A stretch of 64,000 nucleotides of DNA, from contig NZ_JAYVPL010000023.1 of assembly GCF_043757465.1 (NCBI RefSeq), positions 1 through 64,000 on the forward strand, given 5' to 3'. Source of the DNA: Armatimonas sp043757465 (lineage in GTDB: Bacteria; Armatimonadota; Armatimonadia; Armatimonadales; Armatimonadaceae). Each line of letters starts with the position of its first letter. The stretch's first letter is position 1. Shown one piece after another: positions 25,130-33,542 of the stretch. Made by a program: the position numbers and the translations under genes. The notes beneath the pieces are model-generated. The model saw nothing but the letters and a program-made list of their open reading frames with translations. It had not been told where the DNA came from and searched no databases.

Positions 25130-25821
25130 GATGCTTCGATTTCCTCTTGGGGGGGACGGCGTAGGACATAGCCGATCCCGTGGACGGTATGGATTAGTTT
25201 TATTTCAGCATCTATGTCTATCTTGCGCCGGAGCATCGTGATATAGACATCCACGGTGTTGGAGCCCGTGCGCCCTTCGTCGCCCCAGATACGCTCCAGA
25301 ATGGTCTCGCGCGTGAGTGCGCGGCCTTCGTTTTTGGCGAGTGCTTCCAGCAGGCTATACTCCCGTGGCGTCAGCGCCAGCTCCTCTCCGCCACGCAGCA
25401 CGCGCCGCAGGGTGGTATCTATCTCCAGATCCCGAATCACGATAATGCTACTCTTGTTCACTCCCTCGCGACGGAGCAGCGCACGCACCCGTGCCAGCAG
25501 CTCCTCAAAGGCAAAGGGTTTGGGAAGGTAGTCATCTGCCCCCACTTCCAGTCCTCTCACGCGCTCGGGAACGGCATCGCGCGCGGTCAGCATCAAAATG
25601 GGCGTGCGCTCTCGTCGGGCACGCAGGCGGCGACAGATCTCCAGGCCGTCCAGGCCCGGCAACATCAAGTCCAGCAGGATCAGAGAGAAGCCCCCCTCAA
25701 TCGCCCGCTCCCAGCCGCTCAAGCCATCCTCCGCAACCTCTACCTGATAGCCCGCGCGCTCCAGCCCCCGTTTCACCACAGCGGCGATCGGGGCTTCATC
25801 TTCGACTAAAAGAATTCGCAC
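25126..25821 (-). CDS. OmpR/PhoB-family response regulator
   Basis: 231 residues from a GTG chosen because TATAAC on the minus strand ends 6 nt before it, and because RILLVEDE is the natural start of the receiver. The receiver has the acidic pair (ED), phospho-acceptor Asp in LLDLMLPG, Thr in MLTARD and Lys in LPKPFAFEEL. The C-terminal winged helix (about 130-225) has LTPREYSLLEAL and NTVDVYITMLRRKI...HTVHGIGY. It binds DNA as a dimer after phosphorylation by the downstream kinase. Target genes are not evident here. Confidence 0.93.
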   Translation of the reverse strand: MRILLVEDEAPIAAVVKRGLERAGYQVEVAEDGLSGWERAIEGGFSLILLDLMLPGLDGLEICRRLRARRERTPILMLTARDAVPERVRGLEVGADDYLPKPFAFEELLARVRALLRREGVNKSSIIVIRDLEIDTTLRRVLRGGEELALTPREYSLLEALAKNEGRALTRETILERIWGDEGRTGSNTVDVYITMLRRKIDIDAEIKLIHTVHGIGYVLRRPPQEEIEAS

Positions 25822-25883
25822 TCTCTTGTTATACCGCCGCAAAATGCCCGGCGCATTCATGGATTTTTAACCGCCGCCAATAA

Positions 25884-25919
25884 AATAAGGCGTCTGCAAT
25901 GGCACGCAGACGCCTTATT
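25884..25919 (-). terminator. strong terminator after trxA
   Basis: A 14-bp perfect inverted repeat, AATAAGGCGTCTGC / GCAGACGCCTTATT, with an 8-nt loop, lies between the trxA stop and the response regulator start. On the minus strand it is followed by TTATTTTATT, fitting a terminator for trxA. The hairpin is near-symmetric and could act in both directions. Confidence 0.85.
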
Positions 25920-25936
25920 CTATTCTATGGGGCGCT

Positions 25937-26260
25937 TCAGATATGCGCGGTAAGTTTTTCGGCGATTACCTGACGTGGCGCAAGTCCGACCATACCGTCC
26001 ACTTGCTTGCCCCCTTTGAAGATCAAGAGTGCAGGAATGCTCTGAATCCCGTACTGGCCCGCCAGATCTGGCTCCTCGTCTACGTTGAGCTTCACAATCT
26101 TGACTTTATCGCCCAGCTGCTCCGCCACGGCATCGAGCTCCGGCGCGATCCGGCGACACGGGCCACACCAGGGCGCCCAGAAATCAACCAGAACCGGAAC
26201 TTCGGACTTCAGAACCGTTGTCTCAAAATCGGCGGCTGTCACCGCTGCTGCTGCACTCAT
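25937..26260 (-). CDS. trxA: thioredoxin
   Basis: 107 residues with the active site WCGPC in VDFWAPWCGPCRR, the buried Asp before it, and the cis-Pro of SIPAL. This is classical thioredoxin length. It reduces protein disulfides using NADPH via thioredoxin reductase. The ATG at 26260 is preceded by GGAGG with an 8-nt spacer, which settles the start against the longer frame to 26299. It stands alone; the M24 peptidase upstream has its own promoter further away. Its redox chemistry may matter for the selenoprotein candidate at 50.6 kb, though no link is shown. Confidence 0.95.
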   Translation of the reverse strand: MSAAAAVTAADFETTVLKSEVPVLVDFWAPWCGPCRRIAPELDAVAEQLGDKVKIVKLNVDEEPDLAGQYGIQSIPALLIFKGGKQVDGMVGLAPRQVIAEKLTAHI

Positions 26261-26321
26261 CTTTATTTCCTCCAAACGTTCTAAGAAAATCTTCCACACA
26301 CGTTACAACTCGGCAAGGGGA

Positions 26322-27464
26322 TTAGTTCCCAAGAACAATCAGCTCTTTGCTCGACAATGTCAGTCGCTCGCACCCCAACTCTGTGACCAGCACATCGTCC
26401 TCGATCCGCACGCCGCCCAGACCCTCGATATAGACACCCGGCTCCACGGTCGCGACCATCCCCGCCGCCAGGACTACCGTTGCTTTAGGGGAGAATGTTG
26501 GCAATGGCAGATCATGAACCACGCGCCCCAGACCATGCCCCAGTCCGTGTGGCATCTCGCCGTAACCCGCGTTCTTGAGCATTTCGCGCGCCATCGTGTC
26601 CACGCTTTTCCCCTCAACACCGGGCTTGATCGCCGCGAGCGCCGCGAGCTGTGCACCTAAAACGGAGTCGTAGATATGGCGCATTTTTGCCGTTGGCTCC
26701 CCGCCGATCACCACGGTACGCGTGATGTCCGAACAGTAGCCCTCCCGTACGCAGCCAAAGTCCATTAAGATAAATTCCGGCCCGCCCGACGACCCTATCA
26801 CCCGATCCGAAGCCCGTCCGTGAATCAGTGCTGAGTTTGCGCCGCTGCCCACAATCGGATCGAAGCTCAGCTTCTGCGCCCCGTGTGTCCGAAAATACGA
26901 CTCCAGCTCCCACGCCACCCGCGCCTCGGTCATACCGACTTTGATAAAGCCACAAAGATGCGCAAAACAGGCATCGGCGAGCTGACAGGCCGCGCGGATC
27001 TTCGCCACCTCGCTGTCATCTTTGATCGCCCGAAGTGCCTCAACATCGCCCGAACGAGCAAAGACCGCCTGCTGCGCCCGATCATCCGGATCGAGTGTCT
27101 GCTCCAGCGTGCGGTAGGCGCTGTAGGGAATATGATCGGCCTCAAACCCGATACAGCTCACCCGATGATTTTCCCGGAGCCAATCCCCTGCTGCGACCAA
27201 TAAAACACTCCCCGCAGGCAGCACAACCCGCTCGAAACCCGGAACCTCACGCTCGGCTTGGACGGCATAGCGCCCATCAGTGAAGAACAAAGCATCAGTC
27301 TTGGTCAGCACGACAAGCCCACTGGAGCCTGAAAACCCTGTCAGATAGCGCACGTTCTCGGGGTGGGAGACGATGAGCGCATCAATCCCCTGAAACTGCG
27401 CGGCCTCAAGCTCGAAGCGTGCCCGCAGCCCAGAGATCCGTGCGGGAAACGAAAAATCTTGCAT
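26322..27464 (-). CDS. Xaa-Pro aminopeptidase/dipeptidase (M24 family)
   Basis: 380 residues. An N-terminal creatinase-like domain (VSHPENVRYLTGFSGSSG) precedes the pita-bread catalytic domain. Metal ligands of M24B peptidases are visible: Asp of MDFGCV, Asp of YCSDITRT, His of GHGLGR, Glu of VEPGVYI and Glu of RIEDDV. It removes N-terminal residues before proline, or cleaves X-Pro dipeptides. The ATG lies 7 nt after TACAAT on the minus strand. It diverges from the GH109-like gene at 27524. Confidence 0.88.
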   Translation of the reverse strand: MQDFSFPARISGLRARFELEAAQFQGIDALIVSHPENVRYLTGFSGSSGLVVLTKTDALFFTDGRYAVQAEREVPGFERVVLPAGSVLLVAAGDWLRENHRVSCIGFEADHIPYSAYRTLEQTLDPDDRAQQAVFARSGDVEALRAIKDDSEVAKIRAACQLADACFAHLCGFIKVGMTEARVAWELESYFRTHGAQKLSFDPIVGSGANSALIHGRASDRVIGSSGGPEFILMDFGCVREGYCSDITRTVVIGGEPTAKMRHIYDSVLGAQLAALAAIKPGVEGKSVDTMAREMLKNAGYGEMPHGLGHGLGRVVHDLPLPTFSPKATVVLAAGMVATVEPGVYIEGLGGVRIEDDVLVTELGCERLTLSSKELIVLGN

Positions 27465-27523
27465 GCGCGAAATTGTACCCGGTTTGCCCCCCGCCTGGCG
27501 GGGTTAGGGGGTAAAATCCCCCC

Positions 27524-28753
27524 ATGTCTTCAATACAAACCATGCGCGGTGTGGCGTTTGCCCCGCGCGAGACGGTGCGCTTGGCGTTGATTGGCTGTGG
27601 TGGGCGCGGGCGCGGGATGCTGCGTGAGCTGCTCGCTTGCCCCGAAGTCCAGGTTGTCGCGGTCTACGATGTGAGTGACGAAGCCGCGCAGAAAGCGGCG
27701 AATGTGATCAGGGAGAAGGGCAAAACGGAGCCGAAGATTATTGTCGGCGGCGACGTGCGCCAGGTGCTGGATCCTAACACGACGGACCTTGCCTACATTG
27801 CGACGCCGTGGCCACAGCATGTTCCCTACGCGGTCGCGGCCATGGAGGCTGGGCTACATGCCGCTGTGGAAGTGCCCGCCGCCGTCACCCTTGCCGAGTG
27901 CTGGGCGATGGTGGAGACCAGCGAGCGCACCCGGCGGCACTGCATTCAGCTCGAAAACTGCTGCTACGGCGACAATGAGCTGATGATGGTTCACCTGGCG
28001 CGCACGGGCAAGCTAGGCACACTCACCCACGGCGAGGCGGCCTACATCCACGATCTGCGACACTTGCTCCTCTCCGACCAGAGCGAAGGTCTGTGGCGAC
28101 GCGAGCCGCATAAGAACAGCGATGGGAATTTTTATCCCACCCATGGCCTCGGCCCCGTGGCGCAGGCCATGGGGATTCACCGGGGCGACCGGTTTACGCG
28201 CCTGATCTCCATGAGCAGCCGCGAGGCTAGCCTGACGGAGACGCGCAATGCGATTATCGAGGACGGCAATCCCAAGCGCAGTGAGCTCTACAAAGCGGGT
28301 GACATGAACACCAGCCTGATCCAGACCGCCAAAGGCCGGACCATTATGCTCCAGCACGATGTGGTCACGCCGCGCCCCTACAGCCGAGGAACGCTGCTCC
28401 AGGGCTCCAAAGGCGCGTTTCGTGACTGGCCCGCGGGTGTCTTTTTAGAGGCCGATCCCAAAACGCCACACCACGGCGGATGGGCCGACATCGCGACGAT
28501 CAAAGAGGAGTTTGAGCACCCGCTCTGGAAGGAGCTGCGCGAGAAGGTCAAAGAACTAGGCAGTGGGCACGGTGGGATGGACTTCGTGATGAACTGGCGG
28601 CTGGTGCAGTGCCTCCACGAAGGGCTCGTCCCCGATATGGATGTCTACGATGCCGCCGCCTGGAGCGCTCCTGGCCCGCTCTCCGAGGACTCCGTACGCC
28701 TTGGCAATATGCCCGTCGAGTTCCCGGATTTCACGCGCGGGCACTGGGAATAA
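27524..28753 (+). CDS. Gfo/Idh/MocA oxidoreductase, GH109-like
   Basis: 409 residues. The Rossmann motif is IGCGGRGRG near residue 24. Then IATPWPQH, AVEVPAAVT, LENCCYG, AYIHDLRH and NFYPTHGLGPVAQ occur in the order I know from family GH109 (NAD-dependent alpha-N-acetylgalactosaminidase), where the bound NAD oxidises the sugar C3 during hydrolysis. The Tyr and His in YIHDLR and THG are the expected catalytic positions. No signal peptide is present, although the N-terminus (MSSIQTMRGVAF) is short. The ATG is 6 nt after TAAAAT (27512-27517), a leaderless start. GH109 against a generic dehydrogenase would need a tree. Confidence 0.8.
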   Translation: MSSIQTMRGVAFAPRETVRLALIGCGGRGRGMLRELLACPEVQVVAVYDVSDEAAQKAANVIREKGKTEPKIIVGGDVRQVLDPNTTDLAYIATPWPQHVPYAVAAMEAGLHAAVEVPAAVTLAECWAMVETSERTRRHCIQLENCCYGDNELMMVHLARTGKLGTLTHGEAAYIHDLRHLLLSDQSEGLWRREPHKNSDGNFYPTHGLGPVAQAMGIHRGDRFTRLISMSSREASLTETRNAIIEDGNPKRSELYKAGDMNTSLIQTAKGRTIMLQHDVVTPRPYSRGTLLQGSKGAFRDWPAGVFLEADPKTPHHGGWADIATIKEEFEHPLWKELREKVKELGSGHGGMDFVMNWRLVQCLHEGLVPDMDVYDAAAWSAPGPLSEDSVRLGNMPVEFPDFTRGHWE

Positions 28754-28785
28754 ATCCCCTAACCCACGATACAATAACCGCTACC

Positions 28786-30315
28786 ATGCCTGAAGAGATT
28801 GAGTTAACCGAAGAAGAGAGCGCCATGAGCGCCATTCACCCGGACCGCCTGCGCAAGCTGGAGGCACTACGCGCCAACGGGCGCGATCCGTTTGCCCACG
28901 AGCGCTGGGATCGCTCCTGCCAGCTCGGCGAGATTCGTGAAAGACACGAGACGCTCGCGGGGACATTGGTAAAAGTGGCGGGGCGGGTGAGCAGCCTGCG
29001 CCTGCCGTTTCTGGGCCTGCAAGATGCGTCGGGCGATGGCCAGGTATTTGTCTCCAAAGACGACGCGGCGGAGATTCAGGACTACGTGAAAGAGTTCGTG
29101 GACCTGGGCGACTTTGTGGGTGTCGAGGGTGAGGTTTTTCAAACACAAAAGGGCGACTGGGCTGTGCGTGTCACTAGCCTGGAGCTGATTTCCAAGGCGC
29201 TGCGCCAGCCGCCGTTTCCCAAAGTGTACTACAAGAACGGTGAGAAGCAGGTCAAGGGCGGGCTAAAAGATGTCGAGATTCGCTACCGTCAGCGCTACGT
29301 GGATCTCTTCGTCAACCGCGATGCCCGTGAAGTACTCCGCAAGCGTATGCAAGTCACCCGGGCCGTCCGCGAGTATCTGGACAGCGTTGACTACTTAGAG
29401 GTTGAGACGCCCGTGCTCGTGATGGATGCGACGGGCGCGGCGGCCCGGCCTTTCAATACCCTCCACAACGCCGAGAAGCTCGAAATGCACCTGCGTATCT
29501 CGCTGGAGCTGCCGCTTAAGCGCCTGATTGTTGGGGGCATTGAGAAAGTCTACGAGATCGGGAGGGTCTTCCGCAACGAGGGCGTGGACAGCGACCACAA
29601 CCCGGAGTTTACCCTCCTAGAGCTCTACGAAGCCTACACGAATTTAGAGGGGATGATGGATATTGTCGAGAAGATGTTCCGGCATATCTGCAACACCGTG
29701 ATCGGCGGCGATACTCTCAAGCTCCCCGACGGGACGGAGCTGGATTTTTCCAAACCCTGGCGTCGCCTGCCCATGCTTCAGGGAATCGAGGAGAACTCAG
29801 GAGGCCGCATCGTGCGCAGTGAGCTTCTGGACTTAGAGAACGCCAAGGCTGCGCTTGCCCGTGTGGGCGGCGACCCGAGCAAAGAGACGACCGTGGGCGG
29901 GATTATCGAAAAGCTCAATGAGATTTTGACCGAGCCGACGCTGATACAGCCGACTTTTATCACGGATTTCCCCTACGAGACCAGCCCGCTGGCCCGTAAG
30001 AAGCCCGGTGAGCCGCATCTGACGCGCCGCTTCGAGTGCTATATCGCGGGCCGCGAGACGGGCAATGCCTTCTCGGAGATCAACGATCCGCTGGATCAAA
30101 AAGAGCGTTTTGAGAACCAGGCGGGGCAGAAGGACGCGGGCGATGAAGAAGCACACCCCTACGACGCCGACTATATCCGCGCCTTAGAGTACGGGATGCC
30201 TCCCACGGGCGGCTTCGGGATGGGCTTAGACCGCGTGGCAATGCTCTTCACTGGTGCACAAAGCATTCGAGATATTATCTACTTCCCGTTGATGCGACCC
30301 GAATCTGGGCATTAA
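28786..30315 (+). CDS. lysS: lysyl-tRNA synthetase, class II
   Basis: 509 residues. An OB-fold anticodon-binding domain (about 60-165) is followed by the class II core: motif 1 region RYVDLFVNRD, motif 2 GRVFRNEGVDSDHNPEFT, and motif 3 GGFGMGLDRVAMLF near the C-terminus. It charges tRNA-Lys with lysine. The ATG at 28786 lies 10 nt after TACAAT (28770-28775), so the leader is at most a few bases. A longer frame from 28609 overlaps the previous gene and is rejected. The first 15 residues are an acidic extension. It is convergent with the zinc-ribbon gene. Confidence 0.95.
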   Translation: MPEEIELTEEESAMSAIHPDRLRKLEALRANGRDPFAHERWDRSCQLGEIRERHETLAGTLVKVAGRVSSLRLPFLGLQDASGDGQVFVSKDDAAEIQDYVKEFVDLGDFVGVEGEVFQTQKGDWAVRVTSLELISKALRQPPFPKVYYKNGEKQVKGGLKDVEIRYRQRYVDLFVNRDAREVLRKRMQVTRAVREYLDSVDYLEVETPVLVMDATGAAARPFNTLHNAEKLEMHLRISLELPLKRLIVGGIEKVYEIGRVFRNEGVDSDHNPEFTLLELYEAYTNLEGMMDIVEKMFRHICNTVIGGDTLKLPDGTELDFSKPWRRLPMLQGIEENSGGRIVRSELLDLENAKAALARVGGDPSKETTVGGIIEKLNEILTEPTLIQPTFITDFPYETSPLARKKPGEPHLTRRFECYIAGRETGNAFSEINDPLDQKERFENQAGQKDAGDEEAHPYDADYIRALEYGMPPTGGFGMGLDRVAMLFTGAQSIRDIIYFPLMRPESGH

Positions 30316-30324
30316 AATCCCCGA

Positions 30325-30651
30325 CTAGCGCACCCGCTCGCCACAGTCCGGGCAACGGGCGAAGTCGTCGGGGACGATGTGGCCGCAGCGGTGGCAGTAG
30401 GCTTGATCCGGCTCGGAGAGTGCCTCTTCGGGCTGGATGTCTTCCGGCAGGGGCGAGTCCCAGAGTTTGTTGAGATCATACGGGTCACCGATTTCTTTCT
30501 TGACTTGCCAGGCTTGCCAGGTAGCGGCAAGCAGCCCGACCGCCATCAGGAGCAGTCCAAAAAGATGGCCCTCGCCCAAGCTGACCAGCCAGCCGGAGCC
30601 AGCCAGAACCAGCGACGCGATCACACCCGCCCACTGCCGGAAGAACTTCAT
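30325..30651 (-). CDS. small membrane protein with C-terminal zinc ribbon
   Basis: 108 residues. Two transmembrane helices (about 7-24 and 28-48) are followed by an acidic linker and a C-terminal zinc ribbon YCHRCGH...ARCPDCGERVR (two CxxC pairs). Family not recognised. The ATG at 30651 is 1 nt after the stop of the sorbosone dehydrogenase-like gene, with a purine-rich GGGGGAAATAAA before it, so the two are coupled. Confidence 0.65.
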   Translation of the reverse strand: MKFFRQWAGVIASLVLAGSGWLVSLGEGHLFGLLLMAVGLLAATWQAWQVKKEIGDPYDLNKLWDSPLPEDIQPEEALSEPDQAYCHRCGHIVPDDFARCPDCGERVR

Positions 30652-30652
30652 T

Positions 30653-31951
30653 TTATTTCCCCCATGCCACTCTCCAGACGGATCCCGAGAAATCATCGGT
30701 GATGTAGAGCGCCTCGTCTAAACCAACCGCCACCCCGACAGGGCGACCCCACACGCGGTTTTCGTCCACGACAAAGCCCGTCAGGAAGTCCTCGTACTCA
30801 CCCGTGGCCTGCTTGCCGTCTTTGAGTGGGACTCGGATCACTTTATAGCCCGTGCGCCGTGCCCGGTTCCACGAGCCGTGCTCACAGGCGAAGATATCCC
30901 CTTGGTAGGTCTTTGGGAAGCGCTTGCCTGTGTAGAACGCCAGATCCAACGAGGCGGAGTGCGACTGGAGCAGCACATCGGGAACGGTCACCTTGCCTTT
31001 TAAGTCGGGGCGCTTTCCGGCATGGCGTGGGTCTTCGTTGTCACCGAGGTAGTACCAGGGCCAGCCGTAGAACGCGTTCTCTTTCACGCTGGAAACATAG
31101 TCTGAGGGCAGCATGTCCCCCAGCCCATCGCGCTCATTGACGCTCATCCAGAGTGTGCCGTCCTTGGGGTTGGTCGCGAGCCCCACGGCGTTGCGAATCC
31201 CCGACGCGTAGACTTTACGATCTTTGCCCACTGGCGTGTAAGAGAAAATCCGAGCGCGGCGCTCCTCTTCGTCTAAGTTCTCCGTGTTTACATTGGTGAG
31301 GGAGCCGATGGAGACGTACATCCGGGTCTCGTCTTTGGAGAAGGCGATATCGCGTGTCCAGTGCCCACCGCCGCGCAGTCGTCCGCCGCCAGAGAGATCA
31401 CCGACCACCACTTCCGCCTCGCCACGGGGGGCCAGATCCCCCACTCGATACGGGAAACGCACCACCGAGTCCGTGTTGGCAACATAGACCCACTGCGGGT
31501 TCTTGGCGGGAAAGAACGCCAGCCCAAATGGTTGCCTGAGGCGCGTCGCAAACGCCAGCGTCAGCTCCGGTTTACCATCGCCGTCGGCATCGCGGATCAG
31601 CTTCACGCGGCCACGATCTGACTCCACCACAAATAAATCCCCGTTGGGTGCGGTCTGGATCACACGGGGGCCTTCCAGCCCCTCGGCATAGCGCGTCACT
31701 TTGAATCCGGCGGGCGCTTTAGGTAGTGCACCTTCTGGCCGAGGAGCCCACTGCGGGCCACGATCCACCGACGGCGTATCAAATGGTTTGGGCAGATCCG
31801 CCGTCGTGAGCTTGCGACGCACCCCGGGCGCATCGGTACTCCAGTCTCCCAGCGCCGCTTTCCCTGTCAAAACCCCGGACTGTTGGGCCAGCGCACACGC
31901 GCCTCCCGCCAGCACTACCCCAGCAAGAACTATCACTCTCCGATTCTTCAT
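30653..31951 (-). CDS. secreted sorbosone/glucose dehydrogenase-like propeller
   Basis: 432 residues. A signal peptide (VIVLAGVVLAGGACALAQ) precedes a six-bladed propeller of the L-sorbosone/soluble glucose dehydrogenase type: APNGDLFVVESDRGRVKLI, RLRQPFGLAF, GGGHWTRDIAFSKD, GIRNAVGLATNP, WMSVNERDGLGD. Such proteins oxidise sugars with PQQ and calcium, or are uncharacterised homologues. The conserved His-Trp-Thr-Arg and Asn-Glu-Arg-Asp stretches fit cofactor-binding loops. The ATG follows TACAAT (minus strand, 31958-31963) by 6 nt. No PQQ biosynthesis gene is in the window. Confidence 0.75.
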   Translation of the reverse strand: MKNRRVIVLAGVVLAGGACALAQQSGVLTGKAALGDWSTDAPGVRRKLTTADLPKPFDTPSVDRGPQWAPRPEGALPKAPAGFKVTRYAEGLEGPRVIQTAPNGDLFVVESDRGRVKLIRDADGDGKPELTLAFATRLRQPFGLAFFPAKNPQWVYVANTDSVVRFPYRVGDLAPRGEAEVVVGDLSGGGRLRGGGHWTRDIAFSKDETRMYVSIGSLTNVNTENLDEEERRARIFSYTPVGKDRKVYASGIRNAVGLATNPKDGTLWMSVNERDGLGDMLPSDYVSSVKENAFYGWPWYYLGDNEDPRHAGKRPDLKGKVTVPDVLLQSHSASLDLAFYTGKRFPKTYQGDIFACEHGSWNRARRTGYKVIRVPLKDGKQATGEYEDFLTGFVVDENRVWGRPVGVAVGLDEALYITDDFSGSVWRVAWGK

Positions 31952-32015
31952 GCGAAGATTGTACCTCTGTGCAGCCGCGTTTTCTCCGCTGGAATTTTGT
32001 GGTCTAATACAGCCC

Positions 32016-32624
32016 ATGAATAACAAGAACAAATCCACTCTGATACTGCACGGCTGGGGCGGCAACAAGCCCGATCACTGGCAGGAGCACCTCGCCGCCA
32101 CGCTAACGAATGCGGGCCAGACGTTGCACTACCCCAAGCTCCCCGAGCCAACGGCACCGAACCTCGACCTCTGGATCGCGGGCCAGGAGGCCGCATTCGC
32201 CGCAGCCGGTGATCCCGATAATCTCACCGTCGTCTGCCACAGCCTCGGAGCCATCACCTACTTGCACGTCGCTTCCCGCTCTAGTAAGAAGCTCGCCGAG
32301 CGCGTGCTGCTGGTCGCCCCGCCCTACGTCGTCCCCGGCATCCCCCCGTGGAGCGCCCCTGCCACGGTGGACACGTTCTTCCCGCCGCCCCTCAATCCCG
32401 AAGCCATCGCCCAAGCAGCAACAGTCACCCACCTGGTTGGCGGCAACGACGACGACTACGCGACCTGGGAGCAGATGGAAACCTACGCCAAGCGCCTCGG
32501 GATTGAGTGCACCGTCCTGACGGGCGGGGGCCATATCAGCCCGTACTGGGGCTACGGCAAGTGGCAGTGGGTCGAGGACTGGTGCCTCGGAAACGCCGAG
32601 CTGCCGCCCGTCGGCAACAAATAG
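32016..32624 (+). CDS. RBBP9/YdeN-type serine hydrolase
   Basis: 202 residues. LHGWGGNKPDHWQEHLA and the nucleophile elbow VCHSLG are typical of the small RBBP9/YdeN alpha/beta hydrolases; the acid is probably the Asp of GGNDDDY and the His is in GGGHISPYWG. The substrate is unknown. The ATG at 32016 is 7 nt after TCTAAT; the longer frame from 31701 runs antisense through the divergent gene and is rejected. Confidence 0.85.
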   Translation: MNNKNKSTLILHGWGGNKPDHWQEHLAATLTNAGQTLHYPKLPEPTAPNLDLWIAGQEAAFAAAGDPDNLTVVCHSLGAITYLHVASRSSKKLAERVLLVAPPYVVPGIPPWSAPATVDTFFPPPLNPEAIAQAATVTHLVGGNDDDYATWEQMETYAKRLGIECTVLTGGGHISPYWGYGKWQWVEDWCLGNAELPPVGNK

Positions 32625-32630
32625 AGAGTG

Positions 32631-33077
32631 TCAGGGTGCGGCTTGCGCAAACCGCAGCCGCATCCCGTCAATCTCGACATTCAGTGCCGCCATAATCTCA
32701 GCGATACGCTCCATACTCGCGCTTTTGTACTCGCTGGACTCGTAGCGCTGGATCTGCTGCTCCTTCAGCCCGAGGCGCTCTGCAAGCTCCTTCTGCGTCA
32801 TGTCCGACGCAATCCGAGCACGAATCAGAGCGCGGGGAAGCTCCGCAAACGAGCGGACTTCCAGCGGCTGAGCACTTGCCAGAAGCGCCTCATACTCCGC
32901 CACTTCCGCTTGAAGTGTCTCTAGCTGCCCACGAATGGCATCCTCCTCAAGCTGGCGCTGCTTTGGTGGGAGCGCATTTGCCTGCTCGGAAGTCAGGAAC
33001 TCAGCTAGTGTTTTCTCGAAGCGCCGCACCCAGGATTTCGTGATCCGGTACTGGCGCTGGTTCAAGATCGCTGCCAT
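32631..33077 (-). CDS. XRE-family HTH regulator, antitoxin-like partner
   Basis: 148 residues. An N-terminal helical region (QRQYRITKSWVRRFEKTLAEF) and a coiled-coil stretch (about 40-75) precede an XRE helix-turn-helix (ARIASDMTQKELAERLGLKEQQIQRYE). This N-terminus and the neighbour are what I associate with the conserved partner of DUF6932 genes. The ATG has GAGG 7 nt upstream and lies inside the 3' end of the DUF6932 gene (77-bp overlap), so the two are translated together. By analogy it would neutralise or repress the DUF6932 partner; this is inference. Because its partner is frameshifted here, it may now be an orphan. Confidence 0.75.
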   Translation of the reverse strand: MAAILNQRQYRITKSWVRRFEKTLAEFLTSEQANALPPKQRQLEEDAIRGQLETLQAEVAEYEALLASAQPLEVRSFAELPRALIRARIASDMTQKELAERLGLKEQQIQRYESSEYKSASMERIAEIMAALNVEIDGMRLRFAQAAP

Positions 33078-33542
33078 TTAATTTCCTCAAATCTAGTTTC
33101 ACGATCCCCTTCGGTATCCCGTTGCGGTCGTGCTGGAAGAACTCCAGAAAAGTCTCGCCGTTGCCTGCACCGGTGCTCGCAGGAAACAGCTCACCGCCAA
33201 AACGCGCTTTCATCTGGCTGCGTGGAGGGCGAAGCCTGAAAAAGATCGAATCAAGCCGATCAAAATCTACGCCCGTGGTGTCCCAGCAAGCATCAAAATC
33301 ACCCGGCAACTCCTTCGCCGTAGTGAAACTACCGTTCACATAAACGGCCTGACAACCCACCTCTTTCAGCAGGCGCAAGGCATCTTTCAGCCCCTCAATC
33401 TGACGACGACGCGTCGGGTTTGTCCCGAGGCGCGAAACAAACTCAGCCCAACTCTCTGGCTCATGGATACCAATGGGGAAATTCCCACTGGCTCATGGAT
33501 ACCAATGGGGAAATTCCCACTTCGGTCGAAACACATCAACAT
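33001..33542 (-). pseudogene. DUF6932 (nucleotidyltransferase-like) gene, frameshifted by 32-bp duplication
   Basis: From ATG 33542 (GGAG at 5 nt spacing) the frame begins MLMCFDRSGNFPIGIHEP and then shifts because a 32-bp unit is present twice; the shifted frame stops after about 51 codons. Removing one copy restores a 169-residue protein that continues ESWAEFVSRLGTNPTRRR and then NGSFTTAKELPGDFDACWD and GGELFPA, a complete DUF6932 pattern. The GS-x9-DFD spacing matches the nucleotidyltransferase active-site motif hG[GS]x9-13DhD, so it may be an NTase-type toxin; that is inference. The downstream frame alone (from TTG 33378) lacks the first 45 residues. It pairs with the overlapping XRE gene. 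Confidence 0.8.
33456..33521. repeat. perfect 32-bp tandem duplication
   Basis: Two identical 32-bp copies (33456-33487 and 33488-33519) plus 2 bp of a third. 32 is not a multiple of three, so the duplication breaks the reading frame of the DUF6932 gene. No sequence difference between the copies suggests a recent event. Confidence 0.97.

Noticed and set aside
33493..33495. In-frame UGA in the DUF6932 gene as a selenocysteine codon
   Set aside because: It lies in the duplicated 32-bp copy; removing the copy removes the UGA and restores the frame. No conserved redox motif or SECIS-like hairpin accompanies it.
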